64,000 nt of DNA from Paenibacillus roseus (lineage in GTDB: Bacteria; Bacillota; Bacilli; Paenibacillales; Paenibacillaceae), in the NCBI RefSeq assembly GCF_016424485.1, contig NZ_JAELUP010000065.1, positions 85,227-149,226 on the forward strand, given 5' to 3'. Below the pieces are notes generated by a model. That model was not told the origin of the DNA and made no database searches. It was given only the letters and a program-made list of their open reading frames with translations. Of this stretch, positions 9,701 through 17,159 are shown piece after piece. Numbering within the stretch: the stretch's first letter is position 1; the number at the start of each line of letters is the position of its first letter. The position numbers were made by a program, and so were the translations under genes.

Positions 9701-9883
9701 TTGCGTACGCTTAAGGTCATCCCGCAATGGACGCGTGGTATTGGCAGGTCCGGTTTCTTTATTCATCCGCTCAACATAGCGCTGAAGCTCCTTGAAATCC
9801 TTCGAAGCATCAGAAAAAGAGCGCACAAAGGAAGATTCCATTTGTGCGCCCAGTTTAAAGGCGATTTCATATTCCTTACTCAT
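6743..9883 (-). CDS. Phage tail tape measure protein (TP901 family)
   Basis: 1046 residues, by far the longest tail gene, placed after the frameshifted chaperone as expected. Residues of about 80-400 carry the TP901 core (NFEQGMADVKAVSGASGKDF, ATEAAEGLKYLALAGWN, ANRGFKGTEAGTAMNAIV). A hydrophobic stretch around residues 565-592 (SPVGLAIGGIGLLTAGVIAY) could insert into the host membrane on DNA entry, and residues of about 690-860 are coiled coil. The length sets tail length. The ATG at 9883 overlaps the stop of the frameshift extension. Confidence 0.92.
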   Translation of the reverse strand: MSKEYEIAFKLGAQMESSFVRSFSDASKDFKELQRYVERMNKETGPANTTRPLRDDLKRTQKELQNMQQRADKVFSFIKRAGATVAGVFAVNKIVGAGKDIMQTFANFEQGMADVKAVSGASGKDFELLTAKAKEMGSATSKTATEAAEGLKYLALAGWNTEQVLAGIEPVLRLSEAGTMDLGLASDLATDSMAAMGIGVNELMPYLNMVAQTGRKANTSVQQLMEAFVIGGGVFKTFKVPLEESNALLGILANRGFKGTEAGTAMNAIVTNLTSGLGQAGTAMEDLKLSAFDSKGNFKGLERTFRDIKARLDPMTDAQKAQYIAMIAGKEHLKTFTGILDGLGNEYDALKKSVLNADGALMDMSKTQMDTYLGSLNLLKAAVDGFKISIGNKLAPTIRSTADQLTAYIPKVMNRFEKEYDAMTKSPVWKNTDWLGQIKIAWDRLISQPFDAWWQQSGKSEFVRIINTMGSTAKKLFGSMVNEAFSFNGTSSLLAAGALAIPAFKMGKGTLETTKSIAVLTKLLGGAEKGAGKAAKGLAKAGEAAGEAASGVGQAAKASRLFGPALSMMTSPVGLAIGGIGLLTAGVIAYKKHQEQARQSLINMGSSLQEASKHYKDVSEKSDFTKNLTREYRELYDAVRKNAGSAEELAEKQQRMRDIVVELQQLFPQTLTNYDIENGRIMERLGLLDQMSESEMALERLRLEGAVAEKRAQQPKLEKEIKSLEAQVVKREENVKSLVAERDAVDRAIPVMEQYEVQLRRIFELYAAEERTAKIENLLEKANELGSTVGLTFNNAGQILGASAGALDSKRQKLNEDLSKAVNKKMKSDDELRAAKSSYQELYDSQKKIIELDLGGTLEQQAKKFKDMSTEEQARFNQAVIKIDEVNKRMSQIPTDHKVNIQVIWSEIGGSIADAIRNPGFKVTAPSGIDEYAEGGFASKPSIFGEAGLEAAIPINDKPRSHAILEQTNRMMGYDRAEAASQMINSTTNHNAGDVQVHFNPTITVHGGGDSKDVDGKITQAMQRAKNEFVRDFKAMLQQEKRLSFR

Positions 9884-10080
9884 GGTTTACCTTTGCCCTC
9901 CTCCCTCATGTCGATCAGCGTATCCTGCCAATCAAAAAGCTCCCGAAACGGGAGCTGGAGCCAGTACGAAACCGGCGTGTGCGTATGGTGGGATAAGGAG
10001 AGCGAAATGCGCTTTATTAGACCTGCCGGAGTTATTCGGTTTCCAACTCCTCGGGGACCGAAACCCCATTCATGAAAAAA
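9880..10080 (-). CDS. -1 frameshift extension of the tail chaperone (gpE+E' type)
   Basis: A second frame, open from the heptamer T-TTT-TTC at 10080-10074 to a TGA at 9880-9882, lies in the -1 frame relative to the tail assembly gene. It has no start of its own. Its product ends PFRELFDWQDTLIDMREEGK, resembling the C-terminal part of P2 E+E' products. It overlaps the tape-measure ATG by four bases (ATGA). The heptamer matches the P2 slip site type T-TTT-TTG, so the longer product is inferred to arise by -1 slippage. Confidence 0.75.
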   Translation of the reverse strand, partial: FFHEWGFGPRGVGNRITPAGLIKRISLSLSHHTHTPVSYWLQLPFRELFDWQDTLIDMREEGKGKP

Positions 10081-10352
10081 TTTCCGACTTGGACAGTAAT
10101 TCGCGAAAAATCAAAAGCACTGACCAATTTGAAAAATTCCAAAGGCAGCTTACTTGCACGTGCAGCGAATTGGATCTGATATTCCTTGTTGAATTCCTTC
10201 ACGACCAGGAATTCATGTCCATTCCCCGCCGCCAAAAATCTTCTTTCGATTGCAATCATATCGTCGCCGGTAACGGAATCAAAGTCCAAATTGATACTTT
10301 CAATCGTCTGCCCTTCGAACTCCACCGGTTTTTTTAATGTATACTTCGCCAT
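10032..10352 (-). CDS. Phage tail assembly chaperone (P2 gpE-like)
   Basis: 106 residues (MAKYTLKKPVEFEGQTIESI at the start, then TGDDMIAIERRFL), matching the gpE-type tail assembly chaperones found between tube and tape-measure genes. The slip heptamer T-TTT-TTC lies 14 codons before the stop, so a fraction of ribosomes should make a longer fusion with the 9880-10080 frame. Both forms are expected to coat the tape-measure protein during tube assembly. Confidence 0.85.
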   Translation of the reverse strand: MAKYTLKKPVEFEGQTIESINLDFDSVTGDDMIAIERRFLAAGNGHEFLVVKEFNKEYQIQFAARASKLPLEFFKLVSAFDFSRITVQVGNFFMNGVSVPEELETE

Positions 10353-10372
10353 TTCGCGTCCCTCCTATATAA

Positions 10373-10891
10373 TTACAATCCAAGATTAGCCTTGGTTTTT
10401 GCGAGATAGTCCACACCGTTGACTTTGTGAACGTAATTGTACTTATCAATCTCTAGCATTTCTTTGTTTTTGATCATGACTTTGATGTACGTGACGCTGA
10501 ATGTGTTTGTTGTATCCATGGTGGATGCAGGCTCCAAATTACCAAGAGACAATCCAAGAGGCCGGGCACGTACCGTCACCTTAAATGGGTATTCATCAAA
10601 GGCATTGCCAGCCGGATCAAAGGATTGAATCGATGCGCGTAAGTCGATTGCATGAACAAGCGGGGCCATGAGTTTGGCAGCCGCCTCTTCGATGGCGCTC
10701 CAGTTGAGTGTCAAGGTCATCGGCCCAGTTTGACCGGGAGCAGGAGCTTCCACCTCACCTGAGATGCCCCCGCCTTTAATCGTATCCGTTAAATAGTTGA
10801 TTTCCGGCAAATCTGCCGTTGCCGTCCCCAAATATTCGGTGCCGTTCAAGAACACCGAATAATCAATGACGCGCTCTGATCTTTTAGGCAT
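10373..10891 (-). CDS. Major tail tube protein (P2 FII-like)
   Basis: 172 residues with FII features: an N-terminal FLNGTEYLGTATADLPEINY segment and the ending KEMLEIDKYNYVHKVNGVDY. It forms the inner tube of the contractile tail. It lies 19 bases after the sheath gene and 20 bases before the chaperone gene, the P2 order. Confidence 0.92.
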   Translation of the reverse strand: MPKRSERVIDYSVFLNGTEYLGTATADLPEINYLTDTIKGGGISGEVEAPAPGQTGPMTLTLNWSAIEEAAAKLMAPLVHAIDLRASIQSFDPAGNAFDEYPFKVTVRARPLGLSLGNLEPASTMDTTNTFSVTYIKVMIKNKEMLEIDKYNYVHKVNGVDYLAKTKANLGL

Positions 10892-10910
10892 GTGTTATCT
10901 CCTTCCTGCG

Positions 10911-12356
10911 CTATGCGAACAGCGCACTTAAATAGCTGGTGTCGTATTCGAGAACGAAAGCAATTTCTTGTGCCGGACCCGGTGGAGTCAAGAACAAATG
11001 GAACGTGATTTTGCCTGCCATTAAACTGGTGTCGGGATTTTCGGATTGATTGAATTCGACCCGGCCTCCCAGCAGCGCCCCGGTCGCCGTCAGACCGTTG
11101 AGCCAAATGTTGATGCTGTCCGTTACAGCCGCAATCAGACGCTTATTCATCGGATCATCCACTTTTTGCATATACGTGAGCATCAAGCTGTTTCCGATCC
11201 AGTTAAACATGCGCCGAACAGGGATAAAGCTGTCTTTCGGGTCCGTGTTGGCCGGGAATGCCCCGGTCGTATTGCCCCAAGACTTCCAACCACTCGTCCC
11301 CAGGTTCAGGGCGGTCATAATCCCCTGACTGTTCAGGTAGCTGGCCTGGTCGATCCCTAGGTATTGACCCGTACCATCAGCCAGCGCCGTGCCGTCTGCC
11401 TGCAGCGACTTATTGGACGGCGATACATACGGGATGCCGCCATTATCTGCATCCGTCTGCGCGATGAGTCCGGCCAATTGCGTCGAAAAATGGAAGCGAC
11501 GTCCGCCCAGTGTCAGCTTGGGATACGTGGCAATCTGCAAGGTGCCCGTGTAGTTATTGTTCGACTTCCACGCGCCTGCATCTGTATATTTTTTCTCCGG
11601 ATCAATATCCGTCAGGGCCATCGCCTTAAAATTTCCGTTAATATTCCCGGCCTTGGCTTTCATGACCGCTGCTATTTCCGGTTGGTGGGACCAGCCCGGA
11701 GAAACGAGCAAGTCCGGCAGCACACCAAAGCGCGGATAAACTTGATTGACAAGCTCAAACCCTGTATAGGCACCGGCTGCTGTCACGCCTCCAATGATAT
11801 CCGCCGCATTCACAGCGCTCGGATTCAGTTTGTTGTAGCCCATCGAGAGCTGTGTTGCATTCGCGGCAATAGCTCCGCTGGCCAGCGTCGTGACTACAAC
11901 ATGACCGGCATCGTCAAAAGCGGCCACATAGTCCGTGTCCTTGATGTACGTCGTCGCGCCGTCTTGAGACTTGACAACAAGGGACGGCAGCAACACGCCG
12001 TCCACCGCAATGATGGCTACCCGATTGCTGACCGCAACACTAGCCGGAGCAACTGTCGTTTTATGCTTGTCCGGGTCAAGTACATTGACCAGAATTAAAG
12101 GCGATTTTTGGTAAAGCACGAAATGCGAATAAACCATTTCGGACAAGGTATAGTCCTTCCAGTTATCCGCATAACCCAGCGCCTTTACCGCTTCGGCGTA
12201 GGTAAAGGCCAGCACCGGCGTATTCACCGGTACAGCATCTGAAGCGAGATGTACCGGAGCCGTCCCAACGACAAACGGAATCCCCGTCGCCGCTTGCGAT
12301 GGCGCAAGAACGGAAGTCGGCTGCTCAATAATGGTTACACCATGTTTAAATGCCAT
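10911..12356 (-). CDS. Contractile tail sheath protein (P2 FI-like)
   Basis: 481 residues. The N-terminus MAFKHGVTIIEQPTSVLAPS and the C-terminal part (DSFIPVRRMFNWIGNSLML, then MAGKITFHLFLTPPGPAQEI) are diagnostic of the sheath family. It shows that the particle is a myovirus with a contractile tail. The ATG follows the upstream gene with a short overlap. Confidence 0.95.
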   Translation of the reverse strand: MAFKHGVTIIEQPTSVLAPSQAATGIPFVVGTAPVHLASDAVPVNTPVLAFTYAEAVKALGYADNWKDYTLSEMVYSHFVLYQKSPLILVNVLDPDKHKTTVAPASVAVSNRVAIIAVDGVLLPSLVVKSQDGATTYIKDTDYVAAFDDAGHVVVTTLASGAIAANATQLSMGYNKLNPSAVNAADIIGGVTAAGAYTGFELVNQVYPRFGVLPDLLVSPGWSHQPEIAAVMKAKAGNINGNFKAMALTDIDPEKKYTDAGAWKSNNNYTGTLQIATYPKLTLGGRRFHFSTQLAGLIAQTDADNGGIPYVSPSNKSLQADGTALADGTGQYLGIDQASYLNSQGIMTALNLGTSGWKSWGNTTGAFPANTDPKDSFIPVRRMFNWIGNSLMLTYMQKVDDPMNKRLIAAVTDSINIWLNGLTATGALLGGRVEFNQSENPDTSLMAGKITFHLFLTPPGPAQEIAFVLEYDTSYLSALFA

Positions 12357-12711
12357 TTTCTTTGACTTCCCCTTTCGCGAGTCGTTGATAGGCTACGTTT
12401 TCTGCCGTACCGGTCTTTTGAATGCGTTGCTCAACGTCCGCAATTTGTTCCAGCGAAACAATAAGACTGGCGACGTCCGGCAACTCTTCAAGTAGAGATT
12501 GCAGATAGTCCGGTACGCCATCGCGAAAAACCGTGGACTGCAACAAACGTCCGCCTCGCAAGTTTGGCCCCAAATAGATGCTCATTCCCAGCCACGGCCC
12601 TGCTGCTGCTTGAGCAGCTTCGAATGTGACTCGCCCCGTCTCTTTCGCCGCATCGTCAAGATGCTGAAGCTCTTCCTTTTCTTCTTGTTCTACTTTTTTT
12701 CGATCAGTCAT
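12346..12711 (-). CDS. Hypothetical phage protein before the sheath gene
   Basis: 121 residues from the ATG at 12711, which has GGGAGGTG about ten bases upstream; a farther ATG at 12771 has no ribosome site. The N-terminal third is acidic and helical (KKVEQEEKEELQHLDDAAKE), followed by GPWLGMSIYLGPNLRGGRLL. I do not recognise the family. Position between the tail-terminator-type gene and the sheath suggests a neck or sheath-assembly role, by location only. Confidence 0.65.
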   Translation of the reverse strand: MTDRKKVEQEEKEELQHLDDAAKETGRVTFEAAQAAAGPWLGMSIYLGPNLRGGRLLQSTVFRDGVPDYLQSLLEELPDVASLIVSLEQIADVEQRIQKTGTAENVAYQRLAKGEVKENGI

Positions 12712-13201
12712 AAATGATCGGCACCTCCCGTTTAATTGGCGGCAACTCCCATGTTGTGATAGCCTGCCCAACCCATAGCGGGTAGGGCTGCTCCTCTGGG
12801 ATATGGGCCTTGTATGGTTTTTTCAGCCGGAATTGTCGGTTAATGATCCCTTTGCGATAAAGCGATTGCCGAACATGCTCCATTAAATTCAGCAAGTCGT
12901 AGGCACCGTCTGGATGGACGCGCTGACGATCCGCGTTATCGTCGATTCCATCATGATACACGCCAAAGGATAGAATAACGGTGACGCGTTGCTGATCATC
13001 CGTTTCCTCAATGTCGACAATTTTCGCGGTGACATACGGGAAGTCGGTTTTTTCCGCATCTCTCCCGCTTTTAAATGGCAAGTACCAGTCAAAAACTTCC
13101 GGCACCCGGTATTCGCCGCTTTCGCCTTTTGTAGCAGCGTAGTCATCAACCGCGCTGCGAAGAAACTGGACCAACTCTTTCAACAGCAAAACGGGTGTCA
13201 T
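12704..13201 (-). CDS. Hypothetical phage protein, possible tail terminator
   Basis: 165 residues (MTPVLLLKELVQFLRSAVDD at the start; FPYVTAKIVDIEETDDQQRV in the middle; QAITTWELPPIKREVPIIYD at the end). The mix of an N-terminal helix and central strands resembles small tail-completion or terminator proteins found just upstream of sheath genes. It overlaps its neighbours by four and eight bases. Function assigned by position only. Confidence 0.6.
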   Translation of the reverse strand: MTPVLLLKELVQFLRSAVDDYAATKGESGEYRVPEVFDWYLPFKSGRDAEKTDFPYVTAKIVDIEETDDQQRVTVILSFGVYHDGIDDNADRQRVHPDGAYDLLNLMEHVRQSLYRKGIINRQFRLKKPYKAHIPEEQPYPLWVGQAITTWELPPIKREVPIIYD

Positions 13202-13770
13202 GTTATCTTCAACCTCCCCAGCACCCGGCCTACTTCATGGTCCAGGCGCTTATTCATTCGTTTGTTTGCTTCATCGTTTAGATGCTCGGCTATGCCCGGC
13301 TCTCCCATCATAATCGGGACGGCTGGACCGTACAATTCCTGAATCGGCGTACGTGCTTTCCCTTGCCGCTTGAACACGCCGACATGCCCGCTCCCCATCG
13401 AAGAAACGAAAGCGCCGGGAATTGGCCTACCGCCCGAACGCTTGACCGAGGCTTTTAATACCTTGGGTGGGCGTGACGGCGGTTTAGACGGGTTTGTTTT
13501 AAAGCGAATCAAAGGAATGTTTGGTCCTCTGGATGTCAGCAACATCTCCATCCGGGCTGGATTGGCCTTTGAAACCTTAATGTTCCCGTACTTCACAATG
13601 TCCTTATGCTTGATGTCGTAAGTCTTCCGGATTTGTCGGGATGCTTCCGTCTTGACTCCCTGTCCCACCCGGTTAAGGGCAGCACTGAATGCTTTGGGAA
13701 TGTTTTTTTGAACAAACTCAATTCCGATGGTCGCTTGCTTCAGTTGCTTGGAGTCGATTGAAAGCTTCAT
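13198..13770 (-). CDS. Prophage minor tail protein Z family (gpZ-like)
   Basis: 190 residues, very basic. The start (IPKAFSAALNRVGQGVKTEA, then SRQIRKTYDIKHKDI) and the later NPARMEMLLTSRGPNIPLIR match the gpZ-like minor tail protein family, in which a helical N-domain precedes a basic C-terminal half. The product acts at the head-tail connector or tail completion stage. It overlaps both neighbours by four bases. Confidence 0.75.
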   Translation of the reverse strand: MKLSIDSKQLKQATIGIEFVQKNIPKAFSAALNRVGQGVKTEASRQIRKTYDIKHKDIVKYGNIKVSKANPARMEMLLTSRGPNIPLIRFKTNPSKPPSRPPKVLKASVKRSGGRPIPGAFVSSMGSGHVGVFKRQGKARTPIQELYGPAVPIMMGEPGIAEHLNDEANKRMNKRLDHEVGRVLGRLKIT

Positions 13771-14120
13771 GATTGATTGCCCTCAAGCGTGATTTCAAGG
13801 ATGCCATCAGCACCTGACACTTTGGCGATCATGTAGGAGTACCCCTTCTTGTCAACATCTCCGTACTGCATCCTTTCCCCCTCTTTGGGCACATAGCCCA
13901 AATCCGACTGCCGGACGAAAAAGGTGATTGTCGACAGGTAGACACCCTCAGCCGTTACATTGTTCATCCCATAGGCGGACAAGCTGTTGCGCTCGTTAAT
14001 CAAATCATTGTCGATCACAACCGATAACTCGACCCCATCAATCATCTTCGGCTCCCCGAACTCATCCGGGTTGATAAAGACCCGTAGATTGTCCTGGGCA
14101 ATCCAATCTTTAAAGCTCAT
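13767..14120 (-). CDS. Head-tail joining protein, lambda FII / Gifsy-2-like family
   Basis: 117 residues from the ATG at 14120. The product contains FINPDEFGEPKMIDGVELSV, a pattern typical of the small prophage head-tail joining family named after the Gifsy-2 protein. A frame extending to 14177 overlaps the previous gene more and lacks a ribosome site. The 11-base overlap with the upstream gene suggests coupling. Family assignment from memory of the motif. Confidence 0.6.
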   Translation of the reverse strand: MSFKDWIAQDNLRVFINPDEFGEPKMIDGVELSVVIDNDLINERNSLSAYGMNNVTAEGVYLSTITFFVRQSDLGYVPKEGERMQYGDVDKKGYSYMIAKVSGADGILEITLEGNQS

Positions 14121-14448
14121 CGGTGCTATCCGCATTCGTGTAGTAGTCGGTATACTGCAGCACGCGCTCTTCGGCATTGGATGCAGGGTCGATTTCGAGT
14201 TCCTTCAGCAGGCTTTTTTGCTTGTCGGCTGCGAGCTTCGCGAACTCTTCCAGATCGGGAAGTTCCACGACATCCTCATCCGCAGCCTTAAATTCAAACG
14301 AGTCCGGGGCGACCGGGCTGAACAAATCGATTTTTCCTTTTGCCAACAAATGCGAAACCTCGCTTTCGTCGGCATAAAAAAGGGAGCCGCGTCCGTGCAT
14401 GGCTCCCTCGTGTAAAACATATCCTTTTTTGACCTGATATTGTGGCAT
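14110..14448 (-). CDS. Hypothetical phage head protein
   Basis: 112 residues with AAGGAG upstream of the ATG at 14448. The N-terminal part (KKGYVLHEGAMHGRGSLFYA) is short-stranded and the rest is acidic (DVVELPDLEEFAKLAADKQK). Such genes commonly follow the major capsid gene in lambda-type head modules. A conserved TCCCAAGCGTTTGG site lies 19 bases upstream of its start. Confidence 0.65.
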   Translation of the reverse strand: MPQYQVKKGYVLHEGAMHGRGSLFYADESEVSHLLAKGKIDLFSPVAPDSFEFKAADEDVVELPDLEEFAKLAADKQKSLLKELEIDPASNAEERVLQYTDYYTNADSTDEL

Positions 14449-14466
14449 GTGTATTCTCCTTCATTT

Positions 14467-14482
14467 TCCCAAGCGTTTGGGA
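14467..14482. promoter_or_regulatory. Palindromic motif, copy 1 (TCCCAAGCGTTTGGGA)
   Basis: The 14-base core TCCCAAGCGTTTGG also occurs at 23114 and 34859 in the same orientation. This copy has six-base perfect arms around GCGT and lies in the gap between the capsid gene and the next late gene, just upstream of that gene's ribosome site. It is probably a protein binding site; see findings. Confidence 0.6.
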
Positions 14483-15622
14483 TTATTCTCTGACCGTATC
14501 AATAACGGACCACGAACTAACGTCGAAAGGTTTTGGAAGCGGCCTTGATTTTAAATGAAGCTTTTTCACATCATTTTCGCGGTTAATCGTCACTTTTGGA
14601 ACACGAGGAGACTCGTAAGTTGCGAAATCGTTAGAACCCTCAGGGATCATCGTAATCGCGCCGTACAACATCTCACCCATATTTCTGGTGCCGACAATAA
14701 CCTTATTTGGTTTGATGTAAGGTTTTAGCTTTTGGTCCACCTCATCGAAATACCAAGCGATATACGAGAACAAATCAAGGCCAAGCTCGGTTAACCGTCC
14801 AATATAGGCATACCCGTTACCATTTTGCAAATTCAATTGAGGATTAATCGACCCAAATTGCGCAAAACGTTTGTCCATGTAGTGATTCATAAATGCTTCG
14901 TCCGCCAATAGATTCCGAGTAGCCATTTCACCAAGAATAGCAATCTCCGGGTTGTATCCGCCCTGGCGGACCAATGTGACTGCTTCATACAGATCGTTAT
15001 ACTTTTTCGAGGAGTTTTGATTCCATTGCCCGCCGCCTGACAAGTCAATCAGGTTGTCAAAGTCATAATCCACGGTATCTGTCCGCACTTTAGTTGCCGT
15101 ATCGTCCACAAACCCGGTCACCGTTGTACTACCACGCTGCATCACTTCCGCGACCATAACCTCTTCTTTTCGTGTGATCCGATCATCAAGTTCGTTGTAA
15201 TCTTGCTGCATTAGCCTTAACGCACGTTCTTCTGGCGTTAACCCGCTATTAAAGACGCTCTCACCCGGCAATCTCCCCTGAAGCAAATTGACATCATAAG
15301 GGGCTGAAAGGCTAATATAGGGGGCTTCATAGATTTTCGTTTTGTACCCTTGTCGCCGGATGTTAATCGATCCGGAGCCTTCCGCGATAAACGGGGCCAC
15401 GGACTGATTGTTTTTCACAAAATCCATCAACACATGTTTGGTCGAAAACGTTTGATACCCAGGGAAGAACGTGTCTCTCAGAAACGTGGTGACTGGCATC
15501 CGTTTTTGGAATGGCTGGTGCAGCGTTTGCGGCTCATAAATGTCTATATTTGCCGCTGCGTTGTTCACGACAGGAGCACTTGATTGCATGTAATTCGCGA
15601 TAGCATTTCTCTTCAGCTTCAT
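14483..15622 (-). CDS. Major capsid protein (lambda gpE-like)
   Basis: 379 residues. Diagnostic segments are TTFLRDTFFPGYQTFSTKHV near residue 45, VLMDFVKNNQSVAPFIAEGS, and the C-terminal VIVGTRNMGEMLYGAITMIP, as in the capsid protein E family. It follows the decoration protein gene by two bases, the lambda gpD-gpE order. The product forms the icosahedral shell. Confidence 0.93.
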   Translation of the reverse strand: MKLKRNAIANYMQSSAPVVNNAAANIDIYEPQTLHQPFQKRMPVTTFLRDTFFPGYQTFSTKHVLMDFVKNNQSVAPFIAEGSGSINIRRQGYKTKIYEAPYISLSAPYDVNLLQGRLPGESVFNSGLTPEERALRLMQQDYNELDDRITRKEEVMVAEVMQRGSTTVTGFVDDTATKVRTDTVDYDFDNLIDLSGGGQWNQNSSKKYNDLYEAVTLVRQGGYNPEIAILGEMATRNLLADEAFMNHYMDKRFAQFGSINPQLNLQNGNGYAYIGRLTELGLDLFSYIAWYFDEVDQKLKPYIKPNKVIVGTRNMGEMLYGAITMIPEGSNDFATYESPRVPKVTINRENDVKKLHLKSRPLPKPFDVSSWSVIDTVRE

Positions 15623-15624
15623 AG

Positions 15625-16008
15625 TTACACCCCTTTATAATCTGTTTTGAAATGAATATTGACCCGGCGAAGTTCTTCTTCATGATCCTCTACCGTGTCC
15701 CCTGCTGCTACGTACAAAGCGTCGTAATTGTACACGCCGGTTTTATACGCTAAGACAGTTAAATCATCTGTCGATGTGTCAACCTTCGGAACTGCCAATA
15801 CCACGCTGGCAACCTTACTTCCATCAGATGCCGAAGAATCAACCAGTTTATATGTCCCGCCTTCGGTTAATTTTCCAAGCAGCGCCCCTCTATAAAGAAC
15901 ACCTTGATTCGCAGCCAGCGTGACGGAAGTCGTCAGCGCAGAAACTTCGGTGCCGCCAAAAAACGAATGGTCCTCAAATGAAGAAAAGTCAGTTTTAATT
16001 ACACCCAC
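15625..16008 (-). CDS. Head decoration protein (lambda gpD-like)
   Basis: 127 residues. The protein has the gpD-type layout: an N-terminal GVIKTDFSSFEDHSFFGGTE, TLAANQGVLYRGALLGKL, then a small beta-rich domain. It caps the capsid three-fold positions and stabilises the filled head. It sits between the protease/scaffold and capsid genes as in lambda. Confidence 0.85.
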   Translation of the reverse strand: MGVIKTDFSSFEDHSFFGGTEVSALTTSVTLAANQGVLYRGALLGKLTEGGTYKLVDSSASDGSKVASVVLAVPKVDTSTDDLTVLAYKTGVYNYDALYVAAGDTVEDHEEELRRVNIHFKTDYKGV

Positions 16009-16013
16009 GATAG

Positions 16014-16508
16014 TTACCTCCTTTGAATGTTATGTGGCCGCCCTTGTTGGGATTGGGATGCAAGGGCATTAAAAATTTGGTTGACGTCTCCAAGATTCTT
16101 TAAATCAAACTCCTGATCCGAACTTTGCGAAAGCGCTTGTGGCTGAACCGCTTCCGTTCCAGCTGCTCGGTTGGCTTCAACGGCTTCCTGGAACAAACCC
16201 GCATTCAGGAGTTTGCCTTCCTTCATCGCTTTGAAGGCAAGTTGTTCAGCTGTAATCGGATTGATGTATTTGGCCTCATTGACTAACTCCTGGTCAATGT
16301 TTGCAGCAATAGCATCAATCGCTTGCAGGCGCAGACGCTCCTGAGCAGCAAAATCAATGGTTGCGACCGGAGCGACAGGGGGATTCGAAGCCGCCTGCGG
16401 TGCAACTGTAGACACAGGCGTCACCGACGCTGCTACAAGAGGGGGTACGGCTACAGGTACAGAAGGCGGAACTGCATTTGTTGGGGGCTGAATTTGGTTA
16501 TTTGACAT
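16014..16508 (-). CDS. Predicted nested scaffold protein from an internal start
   Basis: Inside the protease gene, an in-frame ATG at 16508 (product start MSNNQIQPPTNAVPP) is preceded by AAAAGGAGA at about eleven bases. It would yield a 164-residue protein containing only the proline-rich linker and helical C-terminal part. Lambda makes its Nu3 scaffold from an internal start in gene C in the same way. The ribosome site is visible; the product is inferred. Confidence 0.5.
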   Translation of the reverse strand: MSNNQIQPPTNAVPPSVPVAVPPLVAASVTPVSTVAPQAASNPPVAPVATIDFAAQERLRLQAIDAIAANIDQELVNEAKYINPITAEQLAFKAMKEGKLLNAGLFQEAVEANRAAGTEAVQPQALSQSSDQEFDLKNLGDVNQIFNALASQSQQGRPHNIQRR

Positions 16509-17159
16509 GGAATCATCTTCTCCTTTTGATGCATTCGGGATTAAATTAATAATTTCATTCTGGAATTTTTCAATGACGCGAACAGGCAACTCCCCCTCGT
16601 CGTGGAGACTCGCCACTGCGCTAAATTGATTTTCAGCTTCGAACATGACCCCATCTGCGAATCCGTGTTTGACCGCATCGTCGGCAGTAAAAAACGTGGT
16701 CTTGCTCATTAAGTTCAAAATTTCATCTTGCTTTTTTCTTGTTTTGAATATATACGCATTGGCAATTGCCCGATCCGTCACGTTAAGCATGTCTAAGGTT
16801 AATTGATGCTCGTTCTTATCCCCCCATGTTCCGGTAGCTGCATTGTGAATCATCAGTTGAGCAGGGGGAGAGATGAGAAGCTTTTTTACGCCCATCGCTG
16901 CAACCGATGCAGCGCTGGCCGCAATACTAGGGATTTTGCCAACAGATTCCCCTTTGTACTCTCTCAGTTCCGTGAAGATTTCTGCTCCCGCGTAAACATC
17001 GCCACCGGGGGAGTTGAAATAAACCTCAATTGGCTGCCCTCCGGCTTCTTGAAGCATTTTTCTGACTTTTCCGGGCGAGGTTGCATCATAACCGTAGTAG
17101 TCATAAGCTGGTTGTTCATTGTTTCGAATGATACGACCCGAAACATCAATCCTGATCAT
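16014..17159 (-). CDS. Head maturation protease, ClpP/S14-type, with C-terminal scaffold
   Basis: 381 residues from the ATG at 17159, which has AGGAGGTGATAACA upstream; an upstream GTG at 17168 lies inside that ribosome site. Residues of about 1-190 are a ClpP-like serine protease: EVYFNSPGGDVYAGAEI, the nucleophile serine in IPSIAASAASVAAMG, and the histidine in LMIHNAATG. A proline/alanine-rich linker follows, and the C-terminal third is scaffold-like. The protein should cleave scaffold and portal or capsid parts during head maturation. Confidence 0.92.
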   Translation of the reverse strand: MIRIDVSGRIIRNNEQPAYDYYGYDATSPGKVRKMLQEAGGQPIEVYFNSPGGDVYAGAEIFTELREYKGESVGKIPSIAASAASVAAMGVKKLLISPPAQLMIHNAATGTWGDKNEHQLTLDMLNVTDRAIANAYIFKTRKKQDEILNLMSKTTFFTADDAVKHGFADGVMFEAENQFSAVASLHDEGELPVRVIEKFQNEIINLIPNASKGEDDSMSNNQIQPPTNAVPPSVPVAVPPLVAASVTPVSTVAPQAASNPPVAPVATIDFAAQERLRLQAIDAIAANIDQELVNEAKYINPITAEQLAFKAMKEGKLLNAGLFQEAVEANRAAGTEAVQPQALSQSSDQEFDLKNLGDVNQIFNALASQSQQGRPHNIQRR

